64,000 nt of DNA from Brevibacterium sp. CCUG 69071 (lineage in GTDB: Bacteria; Actinomycetota; Actinomycetes; Actinomycetales; Brevibacteriaceae): positions 483,823 to 547,822 of the forward strand of contig NZ_PGFV01000003.1 of the NCBI RefSeq assembly GCF_021023135.1, given 5' to 3'. Within the stretch, counting starts at the first letter, position 1. Every line of letters begins with the position of its first letter. Both the position numbers and the translations under genes were made by a program. Shown here in pieces: positions 43,913 through 53,331 of this stretch. The notes beneath the pieces were generated by a model. That model was not told where the DNA came from. It saw only the letters and a list, made by a program, of their open reading frames with translations, and searched no databases.

Positions 43913-44797
43913 GAGGTGCCGGGCAACCGCTCGCCGGAAGTGCACACGCTGGCCTATGTCAGGAGTCACTTACGCTGCTGACGCGGCACGCCTACGATGA
44001 TTGATCCCAACAACGCCAGCGGGCGTCGGGACTCTCAGTCATGCGAAAGACCGTGCACGACACTCGATGCCCACGCACCAAGAGTCCGTCGACGTTTCGT
44101 TCACACTCCTTGCCTGAATCCAGATTCGACCTGGTGAGAAGTCTAATGAATGACCCCTGAATTGCGGTGCTCGCCGGTTTGCCACTGCACACGTTCGGCA
44201 ACGACGAGCCTGACGGCCTTGAAGTTCTCAAACGTCCTCGGCGAGTTCGCCTGGTTCGTCATCGTGCGAAACTCCCATTCCGCGTGTGGTCTGTCATTCG
44301 GTACATGCGGCCGGTGATGCCTCAGAGATTCCCGTGGTCCTCCAGCGTGATCTTCAGCGCGCTGGACTTCAATGCCGCACCCGAGTCCGCATGTGTGGAC
44401 TCCGGGGTTCCGTTGAGCGCGAACGAGATATCCGAGATAGTCCTCGATCCCGCTGCCGACATCAGATGCCCGGTGGTCCACCTCGGCGGGCTTCCTCATG
44501 ACTCGGCGGGCGATCTATCGGCGGGTATCGATTTCCTTCACGGATCGGAGGGCAGCAGTCATCCGACCCGGATCTGTGCAACGCGTCTCCGGTGGGGCGG
44601 GCGCGGTGCTCGTGAAAAGTGCCAACACGGTCACCTCACCCGTATCTGTCGTCCTGGAGCACGACGTCAATGGCGTCGTAGCAGGGACTGTTCACTTCCC
44701 CACCCCTTCCCGAGCGCAGCGGGGTGCCACCGTCCGACAAGGCCGTGGGGTCCTCACTCTCGCTGACGAAGTTTTGCGATCGGAGCTTGACATGCGT
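43913..44797. other. Long region with no supported gene
   Basis: About 885 bp. Several frames stay open on both strands (for example 44167-44766 plus and 44143-44499 minus), but none has a good ribosome-binding site or family resemblance. Composition is mixed and less GC-rich near 43990-44300. It may be decayed sequence or regulatory DNA; I cannot assign a function. Confidence 0.5.
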
Positions 44798-45364
44798 TCA
44801 TGCCGGCGGCAAGTCGACGATGCGCGAGGGTGGCACAAGAGCACCTCTGACAAGGGCGTGCGCGAGCTCGGTCGGGTCGTAACCTGGCCCTGATCCGCCG
44901 ATGCAGAGATTGCCAATTCCTCGAAGCAACGCGTAGGCCGAGAGAGACGCTCCTTCCGCAGCTGCCCCCTCAAGCAGCCTCGCGCCAACCGGGACGAGTC
45001 GGTCGAGGAAGTACGCATGCAGTCTCGCGAACTCCTCACCCTCAGTCCCGATGGCCTCCGCGAGCCCGTGCTTCGTGACAAGGAAGTCCACGAAGACGTC
45101 GACCCAGTCGTGCAGGGCGGCTACCGGTGTCGAGCTGTCTCGTCCGAGCGCGCTTGCGGCCTCGACCGCTGCATCCACCTGGTGTCGATACACCGCGGCG
45201 ATGAGGTCTGCACGCGTCGGGAAGTGTCGGTAGAGGGTCCCCATCCCCAAACCCGCGCGCTCGGAGATCGCGCGGACGGGCGCGGCAACTCCCACCTGCG
45301 AGAACACCGTAGAGGCTGCATCGACAATACGCTCACGGTTCCGTACTGCGTCACTGCGTCTCAT
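44798..45364 (-). CDS. TetR-family regulator
   Basis: A 188-residue TetR-type repressor: RERIVDAASTVFSQVG, then the helix-turn-helix with ISERAGLGMGTLYRHFPTR, and an all-helical ligand domain. ATG 45364 has GAGGAGG 6 nt upstream; the longest frame, reaching 45793, is antisense to the hydrolase gene. It is divergent from the alpha/beta hydrolase, with a clear operator candidate between. Confidence 0.85.
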   Translation of the reverse strand: MRRSDAVRNRERIVDAASTVFSQVGVAAPVRAISERAGLGMGTLYRHFPTRADLIAAVYRHQVDAAVEAASALGRDSSTPVAALHDWVDVFVDFLVTKHGLAEAIGTEGEEFARLHAYFLDRLVPVGARLLEGAAAEGASLSAYALLRGIGNLCIGGSGPGYDPTELAHALVRGALVPPSRIVDLPPA

Positions 45365-45402
45365 AACCATCCTCCTCGCCGTAACCGGCGCACCTTTACA
45401 AA

Positions 45403-45419
45403 ACGGATCATTGTTCCGT
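45403..45419. promoter_or_regulatory. TetR operator candidate
   Basis: A 17-bp near-palindrome: ACGGA and TCCGT arms, with inner CA/TG also paired around a T centre. It lies between the divergent TetR and hydrolase genes. Confidence 0.55.
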
Positions 45420-45480
45420 ATAGTTCTGGAACACTGCTCCGCTCTATTGTGCCGGAGCCCTACCACGAAGGGAAGCCACC

Positions 45481-46446
45481 ATGTCAACACCCACGAGAGC
45501 GACCGGCTCCGGCGTCGTCGCATCGCTCGACGCGGTTCTCGGCGCAGCTGTGCCCGTCCTCTCCATCGCCCCTGTAACCCTCGATTCGCCCGGTCGTGAG
45601 CTTCCCCTCGAAGTTCGGGTGACGGCCCCGACCAGCGGAGCGAATCTGCCGGTGCTGCTGTTCTCCCACGGCAACGGTTCGTCTCTGGACGGCTATGCGC
45701 CGCTCGCGTCTGTCTGGGCCTCGCGTGGATTTGTCGTCGTTCAGCCCACTCATCTCGATTCGCGGCGCTACGGCATTGGCTTCGACGATTCACGGTTCGG
45801 CTCGATCTGGAAGGCTCGCCGCGACGACTTCGTGAGCATCATGGATCAACTCGATTCGATCGAGGCTTCCATCCCGGGGCTTGCCGGCCGGATGGATCGG
45901 ACCTCGGTCGTCGCAGCTGGGCACTCGTGGGGAGCACAGACGGTGCAGATGCTCCTCGGTGCGCGCATCGAGCTCGAGGATGGAAGCCTTGCCGAGAGCG
46001 ATCAGGATGAGCGCGTCATCGGCGGTGTGTTGATGGCAGCCACGGGGCTGGCCGGCGACGATTTGCATGAGTTCGCGCGCACGCATCTGCCGTTCATGCG
46101 CCCGTCCTTCACAGATCTACATGCCCCCGTCCTTGTCGTTGCCGGCTCCGAGGATCGCTCTCAGCTGTCGAGCCGCGGATCGGACTGGTTCACCGATGCG
46201 TACCACTTGAGTCCCGGAGCGACTGATCTGCTGACGCTTCTGGGTGCCGAGCACTCTCTGGGCGGCATCCCTGGCTATGAGGCTGCAGAGACCACCGATG
46301 AGGATCCCGAGCGCGTTGCCGTCCTCGCCCTGCTGTCCGCTGCCTACCTGCGCAGCGTTGCGACCGCCGACGCCGGGGTGTGGGAGCGTGCGCGATCGGC
46401 TTTCGCTGCCGCAGGTCACACGATCGGTCGCGTGGATTCCAAATGA
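45481..46446 (+). CDS. Alpha/beta hydrolase (dienelactone hydrolase/chlorophyllase-like)
   Basis: A 321-residue hydrolase. VLLFSHGNGSSLDGYAP is the oxyanion region, AAGHSWGAQTVQML holds the nucleophile Ser, VAGSEDRSQLS the acid and LLGAEHSLGG the His. Substrate is unknown. GAAGGGAAG precedes the ATG. It overlaps the next gene by 4 bp, so it forms an operon with the epimerase and is probably repressed by the adjacent TetR. Confidence 0.82.
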   Translation: MSTPTRATGSGVVASLDAVLGAAVPVLSIAPVTLDSPGRELPLEVRVTAPTSGANLPVLLFSHGNGSSLDGYAPLASVWASRGFVVVQPTHLDSRRYGIGFDDSRFGSIWKARRDDFVSIMDQLDSIEASIPGLAGRMDRTSVVAAGHSWGAQTVQMLLGARIELEDGSLAESDQDERVIGGVLMAATGLAGDDLHEFARTHLPFMRPSFTDLHAPVLVVAGSEDRSQLSSRGSDWFTDAYHLSPGATDLLTLLGAEHSLGGIPGYEAAETTDEDPERVAVLALLSAAYLRSVATADAGVWERARSAFAAAGHTIGRVDSK

Positions 46447-47453
46447 CAACGAAGGACCGTGAACGACAGCGGACCAAGAGGCGCGTGCTGGTCTTGGGCG
46501 GGACCGGCTGGCTGGGCGGCGCGATCGTCCGCGTTGCCCTCGCGCGGGGGGATCACGTGGTCTGCCTGGCACGCGGAGAGTCGGGTGAGATCCCGGAGGG
46601 AGCCACTTTGGTGTGCGCGGATCGTCGATCGCCTGGCGCGTACGCCGGTGTCGCAGGACATTGGGATGAGGTGATTGAGCTCGCCCACGACCCCACGCTC
46701 GTGGCTTCCGCGCTCGACGGGCTCGCGGACCGGGCGGCGCACTGGACTCTGGTCTCGACAGTATCTGTCTATGCGGACACCGGAACGCCCGGCGCTGATG
46801 AAAGAGCCGAGCTGATCGAGCCGCAGGACCTCTCCAGGTACCCCGACGCGAAGGTCGCCGCAGAGCGCGCCACCACTGCGCGGCTCGCGGATCGCCTCCT
46901 CATCATTCGCCCCGGTCTGATCGCCGGGCCGGGAGATCCGAGCGACCGGCTCGGCTACTGGCCGGCGCGGCTGTGGCGAGGAGGCGACGTCCTCGTCCCG
47001 CGCATGGAGGGGCGATTTGTGCAGTGCATCGACGTTGACGATCTCGCGGGGTGGATCATCGAGGCGGGTGCTCGAGAGCTCCTCGGAATCGTCGACGCCG
47101 TCGGCGAGTCCCATTCGATGCGAGGCTTTCTCGAGATCACGAGCACAGTCACTGAGTTCACCGGCGAACTCGTGGAGATCGAGGACGAGATTCTTCTCGC
47201 CCACAGCATCGGATACTGGGCCGGGCCGCGCTCCATCCCACTCTGGCTCCCCCTGGCGGACAGTGGTTTCGCTCGTCGAGATGGGCGGCAGTACCTCGGG
47301 GCGGGGGGGTCGTTGCGACCACTCGTCAACACCGTGGGCCGCACTCTGGACTACGAGCGAGCTCGCGGCTTCGACCGACCCCGGCGTTCCGGACTCGACG
47401 CCGCGGAAGAACAAGTCGTCCTTGCTGCCGCCCGGAGGAAGACGGTCGAGTGA
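46443..47453 (+). CDS. NAD-dependent epimerase/dehydratase family reductase
   Basis: A 336-residue extended short-chain dehydrogenase-like protein. The Rossmann motif VLVLGGTGWLGGAIVRVAL is intact near the N-terminus, and VSTVSVYADTG marks the active-site region. The usual YxxxK tyrosine is not evident, so some members act only as binding proteins or reductases. ATG 46443 overlaps the hydrolase stop (ATGA). Substrate is unknown. Confidence 0.8.
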   Translation: MTTKDRERQRTKRRVLVLGGTGWLGGAIVRVALARGDHVVCLARGESGEIPEGATLVCADRRSPGAYAGVAGHWDEVIELAHDPTLVASALDGLADRAAHWTLVSTVSVYADTGTPGADERAELIEPQDLSRYPDAKVAAERATTARLADRLLIIRPGLIAGPGDPSDRLGYWPARLWRGGDVLVPRMEGRFVQCIDVDDLAGWIIEAGARELLGIVDAVGESHSMRGFLEITSTVTEFTGELVEIEDEILLAHSIGYWAGPRSIPLWLPLADSGFARRDGRQYLGAGGSLRPLVNTVGRTLDYERARGFDRPRRSGLDAAEEQVVLAAARRKTVE

Positions 47454-47516
47454 GAGCTTGGACCCGCCTGCCCTGGTGCTGGGCTCGCACGGCAAGCCTC
47501 CGAGCCCAGCACGGAA

Positions 47517-48146
47517 TCAATCAGCGTCGTCTGTGTTGCGGGAGCCGGCTGATGGTGGATAGGCATCGAGCAGACGTCGCACAGCTGTCGATACGACCTC
47601 GCGCACGTCCGTTTCCTGCAGTGGCACTGAAGTCAACGCCGAACTGAAAGAAAAGCCTTCGACCAGGGCGAGGAGCAGGCGTGTCTCACGTCGCAGTGCT
47701 GCTTCGTCGACTGCGCGCCCAGCTAATGCCTCTCGCAGGAGCGTGTGGACCGCTTCGCTGGCCGCGGTCGTCGCCGCGGCGATCCCTGCCGCAAACTCCG
47801 GGTCAGTGCGGGCCATGACGCGATACTCGACGAGCGCAGCATTCTCCTTGCGCTCCTGTTCCGTGGTGGGTGCAGTGAAGACGATGGCGTCCGTGATTCG
47901 CTGCAGCGGAGCGTCAGCGAGCTTCGGGTCGCGATCCTGGGCGCGCTGGATCAGCGTATCGAGCGTGAAGCGCATCACCTCACGCAGGCTGTTGCCGAAG
48001 TAATGTCTGATGCTGCCGATGGCCAGTCCCGTGCGCGCTGCAATCTGAGCGAAGGTGACTGAGCGGATTCCATTCGTGTCGATCTCATCAATGACGGCAT
48101 CGGAAATCTGCTGACGGCGGGCATCCGGGTCGATTCTAGGCGGCAT
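47517..48146 (-). CDS. TetR-family regulator
   Basis: A 209-residue TetR-type repressor with the DNA-binding part RRQQISDAVIDEIDTNGIRS and FAQIAARTGLAIGSIRHYFG; the C-terminal domain is helical with basic residues. A TACGAT hexamer lies 6 nt before the ATG, so it is likely leaderless. Two palindromes just upstream probably bind it. The divergent gene at 48254 is the likely target. Confidence 0.88.
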   Translation of the reverse strand: MPPRIDPDARRQQISDAVIDEIDTNGIRSVTFAQIAARTGLAIGSIRHYFGNSLREVMRFTLDTLIQRAQDRDPKLADAPLQRITDAIVFTAPTTEQERKENAALVEYRVMARTDPEFAAGIAAATTAASEAVHTLLREALAGRAVDEAALRRETRLLLALVEGFSFSSALTSVPLQETDVREVVSTAVRRLLDAYPPSAGSRNTDDAD

Positions 48147-48152
48147 GGCACC

Positions 48153-48158
48153 ATCGTA
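48153..48158 (-). promoter_or_regulatory. Candidate -10 (TACGAT) of leaderless TetR gene
   Basis: TACGAT on the minus strand ends 6 nt before the ATG at 48146. Confidence 0.5.
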
Positions 48159-48165
48159 GCCAAGA

Positions 48166-48203
48166 TAGCATGTGTGTGCTAACTTAATAGCATGTACATG
48201 CTA
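48166..48203. promoter_or_regulatory. Paired TetR operator candidates
   Basis: TAGCATGTACATGCTA at 48188-48203 is a perfect 16-bp palindrome. TAGCATGTGTGTGCTA at 48166-48181 is a one-sided variant of it. The centres are 22 bp apart, about two helical turns, upstream of the TetR -10 hexamer. Confidence 0.7.
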
Positions 48204-48253
48204 AACAACCGTGGGGTGAACGGCCTCACTTTGCGCGGAAGCGGTGATACAGC

Positions 48254-48940
48254 ATGGTGAGCGACGAGTTTGACCTCGAGACCAATGCCAGCCGAACGAG
48301 CCCGCACAACGACCGTCTATCTGACGGCTCTGGCGTCGATCAACCGGCACCCACCCGTGGTTCACCACTTCTCGCCTTCCGCCCCTCGCTCATGCTGCAG
48401 CGCACACGATTCGCCATCGATCTCGATGACGCATCCACCGTGACGATCGACATCGACCATGCTTCGGCCCGCGCCTCACTCTTCTCGAACAACCGCCTCG
48501 TGCAGACCGCGGGCATGCCCACCAAGTTCCAGCTGGGATCAGACAGCATCGAGGTCGTCGCGGGCAAATACGGCATGCAGCGGATCCACCTGGTTCGCGC
48601 AAACGGCAGTGAGACTCTGCTCGACCCTGCGCCGGGCACCCCGGAGCACTGGCGCGCACGGCTTGACCGAAGGCACCCCAAGGCAGCACGCGTGTTGGCC
48701 GCCAGCGCCGTCGTCGTGCTGACGATCGATCTGATCCTGCTCGCCCCACAGCTACTGCAGCTGGTCACACACCTGCCGATCTGGGCGGACCATTTCGCCT
48801 CCTTCACCTCTCCGATCGACCTTCCAGTAAGGCTGAACACGGCACTTGCTCTCGCGGCCGGCCTTGCGGGGGTGGAGCGGGCACTGACCTTCCGCCACCA
48901 TCGATTGCTCGACATCGAGACCGACGGCATCGACCGCTGA
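48254..48940 (+). CDS. Membrane protein, unknown function
   Basis: A 228-residue protein with a polar N-terminal half and two membrane helices (about 146-168 and 188-208), ending in a charged cytoplasmic tail. I recognise no family. It is divergent from the TetR gene with the paired palindromes between them, and it is followed on the same strand by the CPBP protease gene after 95 bp. These genes may form a TetR-regulated membrane stress unit, which is inference. Confidence 0.6.
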   Translation: MVSDEFDLETNASRTSPHNDRLSDGSGVDQPAPTRGSPLLAFRPSLMLQRTRFAIDLDDASTVTIDIDHASARASLFSNNRLVQTAGMPTKFQLGSDSIEVVAGKYGMQRIHLVRANGSETLLDPAPGTPEHWRARLDRRHPKAARVLAASAVVVLTIDLILLAPQLLQLVTHLPIWADHFASFTSPIDLPVRLNTALALAAGLAGVERALTFRHHRLLDIETDGIDR

Positions 48941-49035
48941 GAACGATTCCGGGTGCGCACTCGTCATATGCCCCCATCTCTCGACCGACGCGCCGTCTAC
49001 GGAGCCGAAAGCGGTCCACCTCAAAGGAGATAACC

Positions 49036-50040
49036 ATGCAACCACACGACTACCGCGCGAACCGCGAAAGGGGCTCCGGACTCCCCATGGGACCGACGGA
49101 GTATCACCAGTTCCTCCGCACCTCCCGGTACCGCTGGTGGAAGGCAGCGTTGGCCATCGCAGTAATTCCGATCGCCTACGTCGCCACTACCTCGACACTC
49201 ACATGGGCATTGACCCTCGTCTCGGAATCGTGTGGCCTTGGCCTAGTGCCGGCAGAGACGTCCGGCGATGGGGTCGTGACCATGACCCCGGCGCTGCTGC
49301 TTGCCAGCAACCTCGCTCTCGGACTCCTCATCCCGGTTTCTCTCGGGCTGCAGCGACTGCTGTTTGGCCAACCCACGCGCTGGATGCACTCGGTCCAGGG
49401 GTGCTTCCGGTGGAAACTAGCATTGACCTTCGCCGCTGTGCTGGTGCCCGTGTGGATTGTCTACGGAACCTTATGGACGATGATGAATCGTGAGGCGGCT
49501 GGAGTGAGCGGGCCACCGGCAACTCCGGGCAGTACCATCATCCTGTTCACTGTCGTGCTGCTGACGAGCCCCCTGCAGGCAGCCGGCGAGGAGTATGCTG
49601 CACGTGGTCTGCTCGCGCGCAGCTTCGGCTCCCTCACTACGCGTCCCAGAGTCGCCCTGCTCTTGGCGTTGCTCGCGCCGAATGCAATGTTCACCGCCGT
49701 CCACGGGCTCTCCGACCTGTGGCTCGTGGTGTACACCTTCTGCTGCGGACTAGCTTTCGCGGTGGTCACTTGGCGCACCGGCGGCCTCGAGGGGGCAGTC
49801 GTGCTACACGCTGTGAACAACACCGTTCTCCTCCTGGTCGCATCCTTCTTCTCCGAAGAGGTCACAATTGACCGCAGTTCTGGACATGGCGAGGTGATGC
49901 TGCCGGGCGCCTTCCTCATGCTGGCCAGCGCAGCAGGAATGTGGCTGTGGGCTCGACGCCAAGGAATCTCCCGCTTCGCCGACCCAAACTCCGGGCTCTC
50001 GCAGTCGTCAGGTCAAGGCACCCCTGCGCGGACTCGATGA
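49036..50040 (+). CDS. CPBP-family intramembrane metalloprotease
   Basis: A 334-residue membrane protein of the CAAX-protease/bacteriocin-processing (Abi) family. The catalytic motif is QAAGEEYAARGLLAR (EExxxR), followed by FTAVHGLSD and HAVNN histidines, within about seven membrane helices. Such enzymes cleave within the membrane, and some give immunity to bacteriocins. The substrate is unknown. AAAGGAG precedes the ATG. It lies downstream of the unknown membrane protein and may be co-transcribed. Confidence 0.8.
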   Translation: MQPHDYRANRERGSGLPMGPTEYHQFLRTSRYRWWKAALAIAVIPIAYVATTSTLTWALTLVSESCGLGLVPAETSGDGVVTMTPALLLASNLALGLLIPVSLGLQRLLFGQPTRWMHSVQGCFRWKLALTFAAVLVPVWIVYGTLWTMMNREAAGVSGPPATPGSTIILFTVVLLTSPLQAAGEEYAARGLLARSFGSLTTRPRVALLLALLAPNAMFTAVHGLSDLWLVVYTFCCGLAFAVVTWRTGGLEGAVVLHAVNNTVLLLVASFFSEEVTIDRSSGHGEVMLPGAFLMLASAAGMWLWARRQGISRFADPNSGLSQSSGQGTPARTR

Positions 50041-50212
50041 CGCCGGTGGAGGTCGACGTGCCCTCCCCCTCCGACATGTCGCTTTGGGCGGGCGGTGCCT
50101 CGGGACCCATATGCGGCAAAGTATTTCTCTTGCAGCACTGACACGACGAGACAGTGGCCGCGCTTCTCGCGCCGGCGACAACACAATCCACACGAGAACG
50201 AAAGAGGGCAGG

Positions 50213-50632
50213 ATGATGTCAGCAGAAACCACGACCCCACGTACTGTGGTCGAGAAGTTCGTCGAGCGCTTAGGCCGGCAAGATCAGGAGGGGATCCAGG
50301 AGCTGTTCGCGGATCAGATCGACTGGTACGTCCCCGGCAGCGATACCTTGCCGTGGACAGGCCGTCGTACCCGGCGAGACGAGGTCGCCCCCTTCTTCAC
50401 CACGATGTGGCCACACTACGTGAGCGGTGAGAGCAAAGTGAGCCTGGAGCGATTCGTCGTCGACGAGACAGACGTGATCCTGCTGGGGACCTTCACCCAC
50501 ACGATTGCATCATCCAGTCGGGTGTTCACCACGCCCTCGGCAATGCACCTGGTAGTCGAGGACGGCCGAATCACCCGGATGCACCTCTACGAAGACACCC
50601 TCCTCATCGAGGAAGCATTTGCTGCCGGCTGA
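50213..50632 (+). CDS. SnoaL-like/NTF2-fold protein
   Basis: A 139-residue cone-shaped NTF2-fold protein: RTVVEKFVERLGRQDQEGIQ, WYVPGSDTLPWTGRRTR and the final VVEDGRITRMHLYEDTL. These proteins include ketosteroid isomerase-like enzymes, and the active residue is not identifiable here. The start is ATG 50213 or 50216, after AGAGGGCAGG. It is followed by a second SnoaL-like gene. Confidence 0.75.
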   Translation: MMSAETTTPRTVVEKFVERLGRQDQEGIQELFADQIDWYVPGSDTLPWTGRRTRRDEVAPFFTTMWPHYVSGESKVSLERFVVDETDVILLGTFTHTIASSSRVFTTPSAMHLVVEDGRITRMHLYEDTLLIEEAFAAG

Positions 50633-50776
50633 ACCAGGCGCGTTCGCGCACCTGTGCGGACAGAGGAGCGGGCTGGTGTCCGGCTGTGCACGATGAGCAC
50701 CCCCGGATCGCGGCCCGGAAACCGTCGTTCGCTACGCAGAAACTACCGAATGTCAGATGACTACAAGAGGACTATC

Positions 50777-51238
50777 ATGACTGAACGCAGTTTGACCCAG
50801 CTGAACGACATCGAGGACATTGCGCAGCTCAAAGCCCGCTACTGTCGGCTCATCGATCAGAAGAGGTGGCGAGAGTTGGAAGACGATTTCCTATCCAACG
50901 CTTCTGTGGAGATCGCCGGGGCTCCAGGAGGAGCTGATGACATCCAGAGCTTCAGCGACGCACACAGCTTCATTGAGGGACTGCGCCATCTGATGGGACC
51001 ACTCACAAGCGTGCACCAGGTCCACGCCCCCGAAATCGAGTTGTTGAACCGGACCCGCGCACGCGGGACTTGGGCCGTCTCCGATCGGCTTGTCTTCCCC
51101 GAAGAAGGCCCAATGCGCTCCCTGCAAGGGTGGGGTATTTACCATGAGCGCTACGAGAAAATCGGTCAGGCCTGGTGCTTCGCTGAGATCCGCCTCGAGC
51201 GCCTGCTCGTCGAACCCACGCCGAACGGAGCCGCATGA
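50777..51238 (+). CDS. SnoaL-like (NTF2-fold) protein
   Basis: A 153-residue NTF2-fold protein of the SnoaL_4 group: IEDIAQLKARYCRLIDQKRW, then IEGLRHLMGPLTSVHQVH and the terminal GWGIYHERYEKIGQAW. The ATG at 50777 follows AGAGG; ATG 50750 is another choice. Such proteins often act as dehydratase- or isomerase-like partners in catabolism. Function is unknown. Confidence 0.7.
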   Translation: MTERSLTQLNDIEDIAQLKARYCRLIDQKRWRELEDDFLSNASVEIAGAPGGADDIQSFSDAHSFIEGLRHLMGPLTSVHQVHAPEIELLNRTRARGTWAVSDRLVFPEEGPMRSLQGWGIYHERYEKIGQAWCFAEIRLERLLVEPTPNGAA

Positions 51239-51396
51239 TCCAATCACACAGCGATCAGCGAGCTGCTCCCCTCACTCGGTGCCTTGCCTTGCTCGGACGG
51301 TGCGAATGGTCGGTCCGGGATGCTGTGTGAGGTTGCCTCGACTGCGCAGACTCTCCTCGACGCCTAGCGTGTAGAGGATGGTCACCAGCAGAGTGC

Positions 51397-51765
51397 CTAC
51401 CGACTTGCTTGCGAGATACCGGGCGGTTCACCGTCAGTGCGTCCTCGATGATGTCCGCCATCGCCGAGGCGGTCCGCCGCCGCCATTCCGCCCGCGGGGG
51501 AGTGTGCGGGACCCGAAACTGTCGTACCCGGGCCAGGGCCACCTCGGCGATCGGGGCGTGGTTCGACAACGCGGTGTTGCAGCAGGCGCTGAGTCCCAGA
51601 CCGCGGCCGGCGCGCAGGGTCAGTCGCGGCAGCTGCGAGTAGTGGAGCACACGAAAGCGCCGCACCAGATTGGGTCGGGACCGCCACTCCTGACTGATCG
51701 CGGCGACGGTGTCGATATCGCTGCGTCCAGGGCGATAGGCATCCAAGGCGACGGACCCGCCGACC
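51397..51765 (-). pseudogene. Degraded nucleotidyltransferase fragment
   Basis: On the minus strand the frame reads GGSVALDAYRPGRSDIDTVA, the metal-binding motif of nucleotidyltransferase domains (as in aminoglycoside adenylyltransferases). The about 110 residues that follow have only weak similarity and there is no start or full domain. I treat it as a broken gene. Coordinates are approximate. Confidence 0.5.
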
Positions 51766-51851
51766 GCTCGCCGCCGATCCCGTCAACGACAACCAGGACG
51801 TCGACGACATCGACTGACGATCCTCAGCGGTTCGGAATGTGACGAGTCGAC

Positions 51852-53192
51852 TCAGTCGTCGAGGGCACCTGCCGCCAGCCGTCGGACCACCTCGGTGAGG
51901 TGGTGGAGGCCCGAGACGAGGTCCTCGTCCTTGGTGAATTCCTCGAGGCTGTGCGAGATACCCGCGACGCTGGGCACGAAGAGCATGACCGTGGGCACGG
52001 TGTCCTTCAAGTTCGTCGAATCGTGGCCGGCCACGGTCATCACCCGCGCCGAGGTGAGCCCGAGCTCGTCCGCGGCAGCGCGGGCGAGCTCGACGCCGTC
52101 CTCCGAGTAGGGGTTCTGGTCCCAGCTGTGCTCGGCGACGATCTCGATGCCGACCCGATCCTCTTCGCGGACCCGTGCGACCGTGGCCATGAGCGAATCA
52201 TGGGCGGCGGCGATCACCTCGGCGCTGGGCGAACGCAGGTCGAGCAGCAGGCTGACCTCGCTGGCGACGACCACGGGAGAGTTCGGGTAGACCGTGAGCT
52301 GACCGCACGCGGTGTGCAGGGCGCCGGGTTCGAACTTATCGGTCAGTTCGCGCGCAGCGACGACGAGCCGGGCCGCCCCGAGGAGCGCGTCCTGACGATC
52401 GGCCATGAGCGTCGAGCCGCTGTGGGCCTGCGCCCCGGTGACCTTGAATTCGTATTTGTGGGCGGCCCAGGTGGCGTTGACGAGGCCGATCGTCACGCCG
52501 TTCTCCTCCATGCTGCGGCCTTGTTGGACGTGGATCTCCGCATAGGAGGCGATGTCCGGGGCGATGAAGTGCCCGCGCTCACCCAACTCGTCGAGCGCCT
52601 CGGCGACGGTGACACCGGCGGCGTCGCGCGTGGCCAGGGCCGCTTCGAGCTCGGCCTTCCCGGTGAACACATTGCTGCCCATCATCGAGGGCTTGAACCG
52701 GGACCCCTCCTCGTTGAACCAGTTGACCACGGCGAGGTTGTACTTCGCCTTCGCCGGGTCCGCGCGTAGCTCATCGGCGACAGCGAAGCACGCGTGAGCC
52801 GAGGACATGACCCCGTAGGCACCGTCGAAGCGACCGGCGGTGGGCTGCGAATCCATGTGCGATCCCGTGAGCACATAAGGTGCTCCCGGGACGAACTCGA
52901 GGAGGCCGAACTGGTTGCCGATCGGATCCCGATGGACGCTGAAGCCGTGCTCCTCGAGCAGGTCTGCGAACCACTTGCGCTGCTGGCCGTCGGCGGCGCT
53001 CGCCGCCTGCCGGTCGACGCCGTTCGTCCCGGCGACTGCGCCGAAACGGGAGTGGACTGCCCAATCGGCGAGGAACGCGGCCTCGAGATTGGCACGGGCG
53101 TCCCTGTCGAGCTGGGTGTCTCTGTCGACCTGGGCGTCGGCGGCATTCGTCGAGGTGGTGCTCGCCGAGGTGGTGCTGGGGGTCTCGGTCAT
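51852..53192 (-). CDS. Zn-dependent hydantoinase/carbamoylase-family amidase
   Basis: A 446-residue M20-fold amidase. TGSHMDSQPTAGRFDGAYGV has the His and Asp metal ligands, VVNWFNEEGSRF the Glu pair, and AHSGSTLMADRQDAL the dimerisation segment. Family members are N-carbamoyl-L-amino acid hydrolases, allantoate amidohydrolases and beta-ureidopropionases. The first 30 residues are a Thr/Ser/Asp-rich extension. GGAAGGA precedes the ATG. It is the last gene of the operon with the TPP enzyme and the MHS transporter, so it likely breaks down an N-carbamoyl or ureido compound. Confidence 0.85.
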   Translation of the reverse strand: MTETPSTTSASTTSTNAADAQVDRDTQLDRDARANLEAAFLADWAVHSRFGAVAGTNGVDRQAASAADGQQRKWFADLLEEHGFSVHRDPIGNQFGLLEFVPGAPYVLTGSHMDSQPTAGRFDGAYGVMSSAHACFAVADELRADPAKAKYNLAVVNWFNEEGSRFKPSMMGSNVFTGKAELEAALATRDAAGVTVAEALDELGERGHFIAPDIASYAEIHVQQGRSMEENGVTIGLVNATWAAHKYEFKVTGAQAHSGSTLMADRQDALLGAARLVVAARELTDKFEPGALHTACGQLTVYPNSPVVVASEVSLLLDLRSPSAEVIAAAHDSLMATVARVREEDRVGIEIVAEHSWDQNPYSEDGVELARAAADELGLTSARVMTVAGHDSTNLKDTVPTVMLFVPSVAGISHSLEEFTKDEDLVSGLHHLTEVVRRLAAGALDD

Positions 53193-53331
53193 GGTCGTCC
53201 TTCCGGTGATGCTGGGGATATTCAGGGGTGCGGCGCCGGTGTCTCCGGTGTCGGATCAGTGGGTCAGCGGATCGTCTCTGGGCGGTCGGGCAGTCGGGCT
53301 GCAGGGCAGCGGGGCTGCTTGAGGCCCCGGC

